DNA of 6,727 nt from Holosporales bacterium (GTDB taxonomy: Bacteria; Pseudomonadota; Alphaproteobacteria; BNTO01). The stretch covers positions 1 through 6,727 of the forward strand of contig JAITOG010000062.1 in the NCBI GenBank assembly GCA_031290075.1. Direction: 5' to 3'. A program made the position numbers and the translations under genes. This document shows, one piece after another, positions 1 to 4,322 of this stretch. Position 1 is the stretch's first letter; every line of letters starts with the position of its first letter. Under the pieces are notes generated by a model that worked only from the letters and a program-made list of their open reading frames with translations, was not told the DNA's origin and did no database searches.

Positions 1-162
1 GATCTGAGAAAAAACATTTGCTAAAGTAACCATTCTTATTATAATTCCATAAATACTTCCTTATCTGTTTTTATACTACACTTTATCGCATTTGGGGATT
101 TTTTATTAGAGAATTGAAAGACCCTGATCCCTAACCCCAATAATGAAACAAACGCCGTAGTT

Positions 163-269
163 TTATAAAATAACTGTGTTCACATTTAACTTTTCGGCCT
201 TTGAAGGCTCTGCAGCGCAGAGGCCCAAAATTGTAAAAATCAATTAATGAACAGGGTTAATCTTTTCAT
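163..269 (-). pseudogene. Decayed start of a small exported protein (frameshifted)
   Basis: On the minus strand an ATG at 269-267 follows a strong Shine-Dalgarno, AAAGGAG at 283-277, with 7 bases of spacing. The frame reads MKRLTLFIN and stops at TGA (242-240). Shifting frame at about 243 gives LIFTILGLCAAEPSKAEKL and then more residues to a TAA at 165-163. Joined, the pieces make a typical signal peptide: basic start, hydrophobic core, small residues, then a polar stretch. I therefore read it as an exported-protein gene broken by a one-base indel, with little left beyond residue 35. After the TAA the same frame stays open down to 109, so the lesion may include a nonsense change too. I do not recognise the protein. 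Copy A of the palindromic repeat (304-400) lies 20 bp upstream of the Shine-Dalgarno. A chance resemblance is possible. Confidence 0.35.
206..225. other. GC-rich hairpin inside the decayed gene
   Basis: GGCTCTGC (206-213), loop AGC, then GCAGAGGCC (217-225) forms a tight hairpin with one bulged G. It stands out in an AT-rich region. There is no T-tract on either side, so it does not look like a Rho-independent terminator. It may simply be a consequence of the LGLCAAEP coding sequence. Apart from this hairpin and the decayed gene start I see nothing I can name in 1-303. Confidence 0.3.
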
Positions 270-303
270 TTTATATCTCCTTTAAAAAAATTAACCAAAC
301 AAC

Positions 304-400
304 TATACTGGATCCCACAAAAGAATGCGAATTTTAATTGCTGCCAGTCCTTGAAACCCAAGAAGTTTGAATCCGCAATTTTTTGGAGTTTGGGTGTATA
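304..400 (+). repeat. Palindromic repeat, copy A
   Basis: This is the first of three copies of a dispersed element of about 94-97 bp. It begins TATACTGG at 304 and ends GGGTGTATA at 400. Its two halves are imperfect inverted repeats: AAAGAATGCG near the left, and on the other strand AAAAAATTGCGGATTC from the right. The centre carries TTGAAACCCAAG, a small inner stem-loop. It is close to copy C (4189-4282) and to the complement of copy B (816-899), differing by scattered substitutions. TATA at both outer ends would suit insertion at a TA dinucleotide, as IS630/Tc1-type transposases do, but that is inference. It encodes nothing itself. Confidence 0.85.
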
Positions 401-569
401 TTATACCAAAAACCATAATTAACAATGCAGATGATTTTCCACAATCCTAACTTGTATAAGGTTTACGGACACGATCTGTCTGATTAAACGTGAGTTTTGG
501 CATTAGTGTATATATAATTTCCTTTAAAAATCAAGTAAAATTTTAACTCGATTTTTTAGTGGGTCCACA

Positions 570-821
570 TCAAGCTGATGTAAACAGCTTTAGATTCTTC
601 TGTGCAATCTCTGTTCGAACCCACTGTTTCTTCCACTGATTCCAGTTTTGATATATCCCTTTTGAAATACTCAACACATCCGATGGCGACGTTTTCTTCA
701 GCAATTTCTTCTGCTGCAGCCGATCAAACAACTTGAAGTACGCCAACATTGCAATGAAATTCATAAACAGCCAGCCATCAAACACAAACCTATCTTGCAT
801 ATAACTTTTGTCTGCCTCCAA
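570..821 (-). pseudogene. C-terminal remnant of a DDE transposase (IS4/IS1634-like)
   Basis: About 81 native codons (815-573) end at TGA 572-570. The residues ADKSYMQDRFVFDGW, then FMNFIAMLAYFKLFDRL, then LLKKTSPSDVLSISK and a W-x(6)-R-T-E-I-A-Q-K tail, resemble the extreme C-terminus of IS4/IS1634-type transposases. In that family a hydrophobic helix is followed by LL-K-SP-DVL and a W...EI.KK end. The DDE catalytic residues lie upstream and are absent. The frame starts at a TTG (821-819) only because it runs into the right end of repeat copy B; the join is at 815/816, so no native start survives. The fragment is inactive. I cannot find the element's terminal inverted repeats with confidence, though the bases just past the stop (about 540-569) may belong to its end. 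The family call is from memory of the motif pattern. Confidence 0.6.
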
Positions 822-899
822 AAAATTGCGGATTCAAACTTCTTGGGTTTCAAGGATTGGCAGCAATTAAAATCCGCATTCTTTGGGGGGCCCAGTATA
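816..899 (-). repeat. Palindromic repeat, copy B (right end truncated)
   Basis: This is the complement-strand copy of the same element. On the minus strand it starts TATACTGGGCCC at 899 and runs through AAAGAATGCGGATTTTAATT and the TTGAAACCCAAG centre to TTTTTTGGAG at 816. There it stops matching: copies A and C continue TTTGGG to a TATA end, but here the transposase remnant begins. It is thus about 84 bp and has lost roughly 12 bp of its right end. Its left end overlaps the 3' end of the LolA-like gene and supplies that gene's last codons and stop. Copies A and B face each other across the transposase remnant. Confidence 0.85.
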
Positions 900-1589
900 A
901 GGGCTTTTCTTTCTTTCAAAAAAAAATTTCTCTTCAAAAACATCACTAGTAAATGCATTTTTATCGTTAACTTTCATAGATTGCTCATGAAAACGCACAT
1001 GTACAACATCATCGCTTTTATTTCTCACACTCCAGCCAAGAAAGCGCTCAATGTTTTTATTATCATATGCCTTAAAAAATAATGTAATACGTGTAGATTT
1101 AAAGTTCTTTGGCACCAAGCTAATAAAAACAATATTTTCTTCTATTTCAGTTCCAAAATTAATTTCCGTAAAATATTCTATAATATCCATTTTTTTGTCA
1201 AAAATGTGTGAAATAGGTGCTGAACTTAAATCGCAAAATTTAATTGAACCATCTTCCATCCTTATAATCATAGTTTTTTTAAGAATAAATATTTTTTCTG
1301 GAGCTATTTCAAAGTCAAAACGCATCTTACAAGAATCTTTTTCTCCCTTCTCCATATAAAACGTGCCATCCTCCATTTCAAATTTGCCATTTTTCGATAT
1401 TTTTGTTTGCACAAATTTACTGAAAATTGTATTAATACCGTCCATATATTTTTCTATTTTTTTTATAAGCTCTTTTAATTCACTATATATTTGTTCCGTT
1501 TTTACTGTTTCTTTTTTTTCCTCTACAGGAAAAATCGCTAAAAAATTACAAAAAATTACAAAAATTGCAAAAAAAATCTTCAAAAACAT
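867..1589 (-). CDS. LolA-like outer-membrane lipoprotein carrier protein
   Basis: The frame gives 240 residues. LolA is the periplasmic chaperone that ferries lipoproteins from the LolCDE inner-membrane complex to the outer membrane. An N-terminal hydrophobic stretch (residues 1-21, MFLKIFFAIFVIFCNFLAIF) suits a signal peptide. Family features follow: residues 49-61 (MDGINTIFSKFVQ), a G-x-F-Y-M-E strand at 75-80, K-M-R-F-D-F near 88-93, then the I-R-M-E-D-G and F-C-D strands (109-120), and LGWSV at 184-188. The ATG at 1589 is the first plausible start; there is no clear Shine-Dalgarno, only a long A/T tract. The gene lies 60 bp downstream of tRNA-Arg(CCT) on the same strand and probably shares its transcript. 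Residues from about 231 (YTGPPKECGF) and the TAA come from repeat copy B, so the native C-terminus was replaced or extended. The conserved core looks intact. Divergence leaves the exact family member uncertain. Confidence 0.68.
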   Translation of the reverse strand: MFLKIFFAIFVIFCNFLAIFPVEEKKETVKTEQIYSELKELIKKIEKYMDGINTIFSKFVQTKISKNGKFEMEDGTFYMEKGEKDSCKMRFDFEIAPEKIFILKKTMIIRMEDGSIKFCDLSSAPISHIFDKKMDIIEYFTEINFGTEIEENIVFISLVPKNFKSTRITLFFKAYDNKNIERFLGWSVRNKSDDVVHVRFHEQSMKVNDKNAFTSDVFEEKFFFERKKSPYTGPPKECGF

Positions 1590-1648
1590 AAAAAAATATA
1601 AAAAATGAACATAGCTGACTTTATCACTAAAAACGGGAAAATGAAAGC

Positions 1649-1725
1649 TGGTGTTCTCGGAGGGAATTGAACCCACGACCTCAGGATTAGGAATCCTACG
1701 CTCTATCCTGCTGAGCTACGAGAAC
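1649..1725 (-). tRNA. tRNA-Arg (anticodon CCT)
   Basis: On the minus strand GTTCTCG at the 5' end (1725) pairs with CGAGAAC at the 3' end. It has a normal D-arm (GCTC...GAGC), an anticodon stem TAGGA/TCCTG with loop TTCCTAA, so anticodon CCT, and a T-arm with loop TTCAATT. The T-stem GTGGG/CCCTC contains one T-T mismatch. Discriminator A at 1652 is followed by an encoded CCA (1651-1649). It reads the rare arginine codon AGG. It is divergent from tRNA-Arg(ACG) and sits upstream of the LolA-like gene. Confidence 0.95.
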
Positions 1726-1733
1726 TAAGTAAG

Positions 1734-1755
1734 AAGCTGTCTTTAAAGACAGCTT
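1734..1755. other. Perfect 22-bp palindrome in the tRNA-Arg(CCT) leader
   Basis: AAGCTGTCTTT followed by its exact complement AAAGACAGCTT makes a perfect 22-base palindrome, 8 bp upstream of the tRNA-Arg(CCT) 5' end. From the predicted minus-strand -10 box (1768-1763), transcription would begin near 1756, so the nascent RNA would open with this hairpin. On the plus strand it is followed by TTAATTTATT, which is terminator-like, but no plus-strand gene precedes it. It could be a 5' leader hairpin, a barrier to antisense transcription, or a protein-binding site; the sequence does not decide. Confidence 0.7.
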
Positions 1756-1762
1756 TTAATTT

Positions 1763-1792
1763 ATTGTACATAACCTAAACATTTTGTACAAT
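1763..1792. promoter_or_regulatory. Symmetric bidirectional promoter between the two tRNA-Arg genes
   Basis: An exact inverted repeat, ATTGTACA (1763-1770) and TGTACAAT (1785-1792), is separated by 14 bp. On the plus strand it reads TTGTAC (1764-1769), 17 bp, TACAAT (1787-1792). On the minus strand it reads TTGTAC (1791-1786), 17 bp, TACAAT (1768-1763). Both have ideal sigma-70 spacing and a near-consensus -10 (5 of 6), though the -35 matches only at TTG. It would serve tRNA-Arg(ACG)-rho rightward (about 70 base leader) and tRNA-Arg(CCT)-lolA leftward (about 30 base leader). An operator for a dimeric regulator with the same symmetry is the alternative. Confidence 0.5.
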
Positions 1793-1866
1793 TAGCAAAT
1801 AGTTCATGTGAATAACTAATAAAAACATTTGCGAAAAACTATGTTTTTTCATAACCTCTATAAAGA

Positions 1867-1940
1867 GCGCCCGTAGCTCAATTGGATAGAGCGTCAGACT
1901 ACGGATCTGAAGGTTATGGGTTCGACTCCTATCGGGCGCG
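1867..1940 (+). tRNA. tRNA-Arg (anticodon ACG)
   Basis: The acceptor stem GCGCCCG (1867-1873) pairs with CGGGCGC (1933-1939), with discriminator G at 1940. The D-arm is GCTC...GAGC. The anticodon stem is TCAGA/TCTGA with loop CTACGGA, giving anticodon ACG. The T-arm is ATGGG/CCTAT with loop TTCGACT. A34 is normally deaminated to inosine by TadA, letting this tRNA read CGU, CGC and CGA. No CCA is encoded (the next bases are TCA), so tRNA nucleotidyltransferase must add it. Rho starts 49 bp downstream with no terminator between, so tRNA and rho may be cotranscribed. Confidence 0.96.
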
Positions 1941-1989
1941 TCAAATTTTCTTAAGTTTTCTAATAATATATAAGGGTTAAAAGGTTTTT

Positions 1990-3267
1990 ATGAATTTAAA
2001 TGATTTAAGGGGAAAATCGCTTTCTGAGTTAACAACGTTGGCAAAAAAGTATGAAGTTGAGAATTTTTCTGAATTACGTAAGCAAGAACTAATTTTAGCA
2101 GTTTTAAAAAAAGTAACAGAAAAAGAAGAAGAAATTATAGGATGCGGAGTTCTTGAAGTTCTTTTAGAGGGGTATGGTTTTTTACGATCTCAAGAAGCAA
2201 ATTATACTGCAGGAGGAGATGATATTTATGTATCTCACAATTTTATAAAAAAATTCGGTATGCGAACTGGCGATACAGTTGAAGGCGAAGTAAAAACACC
2301 TTTAAAGAAGGAAAAATATTTTGCTTTAACAAAAATTTCAAAAATTAATTCCGAAAAAACGGAAAAGTCTCTTCACCGTGTTCATTTTGATAATTTAACG
2401 CCACTTTATCCAACAGAACGCCTTAAAATAGAAGTTGAACAAGATAAAACCTTTCAAAGCTCTGGCAATAACAAGAACTATACTCCACGCATTATTGAAC
2501 TTGTCTCGCCGCTAGGAAAGGGGCAAAGAGCGCTTATAGTAGCTCCTCCACGTACTGGAAAAACTATAATGCTACAAAATTTGGCGCATTCTATAACTGT
2601 TAATCATCCTGAAATAATCCTAATGGTTTTACTTGTCGGAGAAAGACCTGAAGAGGTTACAGATATGGAACGCTCTATAAAAGGTGAAATTATCAGCTCA
2701 ACATTTGATGAGCCGGCAACGCATCATGTGCACGCTATGGAAATGGTACTTGAAAAAGCAAAAAGAATAGTTGAACAAGGAAAAGATGTGGTAATTCTTT
2801 TAGATTCTATCACTCGTTTAGCACGAGCATATAACACTGTGGTCCCTTCTTCTGGAAAAATTCTTACAGGTGGTGTTGATGCTGGCGCTTTGCAAAAACC
2901 GAAAAAATTTTTTGGATCGGCCAGAAATATTGAAGATGGAGGTTCTCTTACCATAATAGCAACAGCCCTTGTTGATACCGGTTCAAGAATGGATGAAGTT
3001 ATTTTTGAAGAATTTAAGGGAACTGGAAATGCTGAAATTGTATTAGACAGAAAATTGTCAGATAAACGTGTCTTTCCAAGTATTGATATCAATAAGTCGG
3101 GAACACGTAAAGAAGAACTCTTGGTAGATAAAAATGAATTAGCAAAAATGTGGGTTTTGCGTAGAATTTTGAGTCCAATGGGAACAGTTGAAGCTATGGA
3201 ATTTTTATTGGATAAAACTAAGTATAGTAAAAGTAATGCTGATTTCTTTCAAACAATGAATGGATAA
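1990..3267 (+). CDS. rho: Transcription termination factor Rho
   Basis: This is a 425-residue protein (E. coli Rho has 419) that forms the hexameric RNA helicase ending transcription at C-rich, unstructured sites. The domains are complete. Residues 1-43 are the helical Rho N-domain (LRGKSLSELTTLAKKY). Residues about 50-118 are the cold-shock-like RNA-binding domain, with the G-Y-G-F-L-R motif at 61-66. The RecA-like ATPase follows, with Walker A APPRTGKT at 185-192, the catalytic glutamate in V-G-E-R-P-E-E-V at 216-223, and Walker B VVILLDS at 267-273. Next come the Q-loop region V-P-S-S-G-K-I-L-T-G-G-V-D at 285-297 and the arginine-finger segment S-G-T-R-K-E-E at 370-376. The ATG at 1990 has AAAAGG at 1979-1984, 5 bases away. 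Nothing looks degraded. It follows tRNA-Arg(ACG) closely and is the last clear core gene before accessory DNA. Confidence 0.98.
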   Translation: MNLNDLRGKSLSELTTLAKKYEVENFSELRKQELILAVLKKVTEKEEEIIGCGVLEVLLEGYGFLRSQEANYTAGGDDIYVSHNFIKKFGMRTGDTVEGEVKTPLKKEKYFALTKISKINSEKTEKSLHRVHFDNLTPLYPTERLKIEVEQDKTFQSSGNNKNYTPRIIELVSPLGKGQRALIVAPPRTGKTIMLQNLAHSITVNHPEIILMVLLVGERPEEVTDMERSIKGEIISSTFDEPATHHVHAMEMVLEKAKRIVEQGKDVVILLDSITRLARAYNTVVPSSGKILTGGVDAGALQKPKKFFGSARNIEDGGSLTIIATALVDTGSRMDEVIFEEFKGTGNAEIVLDRKLSDKRVFPSIDINKSGTRKEELLVDKNELAKMWVLRRILSPMGTVEAMEFLLDKTKYSKSNADFFQTMNG

Positions 3268-3386
3268 TTGCATACCCCCTCGTAAAAAGTTTGCCGTAAG
3301 GGGATCAGAGCCAGGCCTAAGTCCTAAAAATAAAAGAGATAACACAATCAAAAAAAACTTACCACAACATTATATTTAAAATATTT

Positions 3387-3420
3387 AAAAAGGTTGTTAA
3401 CGTTTTATTAACCCTTTTAT
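3387..3420 (+). terminator. Candidate terminator downstream of rho
   Basis: AAAAGG (3388-3393), a two-base bulge, then GTTAA (3396-3400), loop CGTTTTA, and TTAACCCTTTT (3408-3418) form an 11-pair hairpin ending in a T-run. It lies about 120 bp after the rho stop. A second AAAAGG at 3431-3436 can pair with the same CCTTTT, so two exclusive foldings exist. The stem is AU-rich, so its strength is doubtful. The rest of 3268-3520 shows no gene; CCCCT/AGGGG near 3275-3303 is a weak long-loop pairing. Confidence 0.3.
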
Positions 3421-3520
3421 CCTTATCCTTAAAAGGACGAGAAAACAAAAAACTTCTCCCCCAAGGGAAAAACATATACAATCCGTACGTTATTGTTATG
3501 TTTTTCTATTGGAGAGGTAT

Positions 3521-4156
3521 ATGAGAAATTTGGTTAAAGGAGTGTTTTGCGTGGGGATTGGGATGATGAGTGCAGATGAAGGAAACTGTGGAAGCATAAT
3601 GTGTAAAGATAACATTCAAAGAATGGTTGAGGAAATGAAAGTTTGGGCTAGTAAGCCTATGTCTCCGCAGGAACTGGAACGCTACCACGCAGTAAAAACA
3701 GTATCTGCCTTTATAAAATTAACATCTCCAGTGTTATATGGATCTGCTCCTGTTCCAATTGAGCCATCAGTTATAGATAATCTTCTAAAGGCACTTGCGT
3801 ATCTTTCTCCTCATGAATCTGTAGTTGGCAGGATTTTTGATAGAGATGGATATATATTTGGGTTGTTATTTTCTGAATATTGGGGAAATTTAAAAAAACG
3901 GATAATAGAAAAAGAAATTAGCAATAAAACTCAAAAGGATCTTGTATCTGTGATTTCATTATTACCAGAAATAATGCGCAAAGTAGAAACACCTGATGAT
4001 GTTTTGATCCAGAGTATAGAGACTGTTATCAAAAATGGACAAGCTGATATAAATACATTAGTTGAGCCTGAAACAAGTAATTTTGTTGAAAGAGCTGGAC
4101 AAAATTTATTGGAAGATAGACAGGAGCGATTATCGCGTGAGAATTTATATTATTAA
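3521..4156 (+). CDS. Hypothetical exported protein, 211 residues
   Basis: I do not recognise this protein. The ATG at 3521 is preceded by GGAGAGG (3511-3517), a good Shine-Dalgarno; a TTG four codons earlier overlaps that site and is an unlikely start. The N-terminus, MRNLVKGVFCVGIGMMSADE, has two basic residues, a hydrophobic core and a plausible signal peptidase I site after M-S-A (residue 18), so it is probably exported. The mature part is soluble and mainly helical in appearance. It contains C23 and C28, a proline-rich stretch at 70-82 (PVLYGSAPVPIEP), and a charged C-terminus (LLEDRQERLSREN). I see no catalytic motif. It is the first of two exported-protein genes in the same direction; the next starts 166 bp on, with repeat copy C in the gap, so a shared transcript is possible. 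Its job may be linked to the large predicted effector, but nothing in the residues proves it. Confidence 0.85.
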   Translation: MRNLVKGVFCVGIGMMSADEGNCGSIMCKDNIQRMVEEMKVWASKPMSPQELERYHAVKTVSAFIKLTSPVLYGSAPVPIEPSVIDNLLKALAYLSPHESVVGRIFDRDGYIFGLLFSEYWGNLKKRIIEKEISNKTQKDLVSVISLLPEIMRKVETPDDVLIQSIETVIKNGQADINTLVEPETSNFVERAGQNLLEDRQERLSRENLYY

Positions 4157-4188
4157 ATTTTTGTGGCAGTATTCGTAAATTCTACGGA

Positions 4189-4282
4189 TATACTGGGGCC
4201 CCCAAAGAATGCGGATTTTAATTGCTGCCAATTCTTGAAACCCAAGAAGTTTGAATCCGCAATTTTTTGGGGTTTGGGTATA
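4189..4282 (+). repeat. Palindromic repeat, copy C
   Basis: This is the most symmetric copy, 94 bp, from TATACTGGGGCCCCC to TTTGGGGTTTGGGTATA. Arms at about 4200-4217 (CCCCAAAGAATGCGGATT) and 4254-4272 (complement CCCCAAAAAATTGCGGATT) pair over some 18 bases with few mismatches. The centre holds a perfect small stem, TTCTTG (4232-4237) with CAAGAA (4243-4248). TATA closes both outer ends. It sits 33 bp after the stop of the 211-residue gene and ends 40 bp before the start of the large effector gene. Its right edge reads GGGTATACTG, which contains a -10-like TATACT on the plus strand; whether this drives the downstream gene is unproven. Confidence 0.88.
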
Positions 4283-4322
4283 CTGCTGTTTTATATGGTT
4301 TTTTATGATGGGGAAGTACAAA

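Noticed and set aside
455..503. Short minus-strand frame MPKLTFNQTDRVRKPYTS-like at ATG 503
   Set aside because: The nearest purine-rich stretch is about 17 bases from the ATG, too far for a ribosome site, and the frame closes after 16 codons.
1363..1608. Plus-strand open frame opposite the LolA-like gene
   Set aside because: It is a low-complexity shadow of the minus-strand gene, rich in S, F, I and K, with no family signature.
2149..2184. Rho RNA-binding segment checked for degradation, together with the R in Walker A (APPRTGKT at 185-192)
   Set aside because: The RNP-like G-Y-G-F motif is intact, and arginine in place of the first P-loop lysine is, as far as I recall, common in Rho of many bacteria, so neither is unusual.
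304..4282. Repeat copies as a CRISPR array
   Set aside because: The copies are far apart, in both orientations, about 95 bp long and not regularly spaced.
4251..4322. Upstream extension of the effector gene starting inside the repeat
   Set aside because: It would add 24 residues encoded by repeat DNA; the ATG at 4323 has a Shine-Dalgarno and begins a clean signal peptide.
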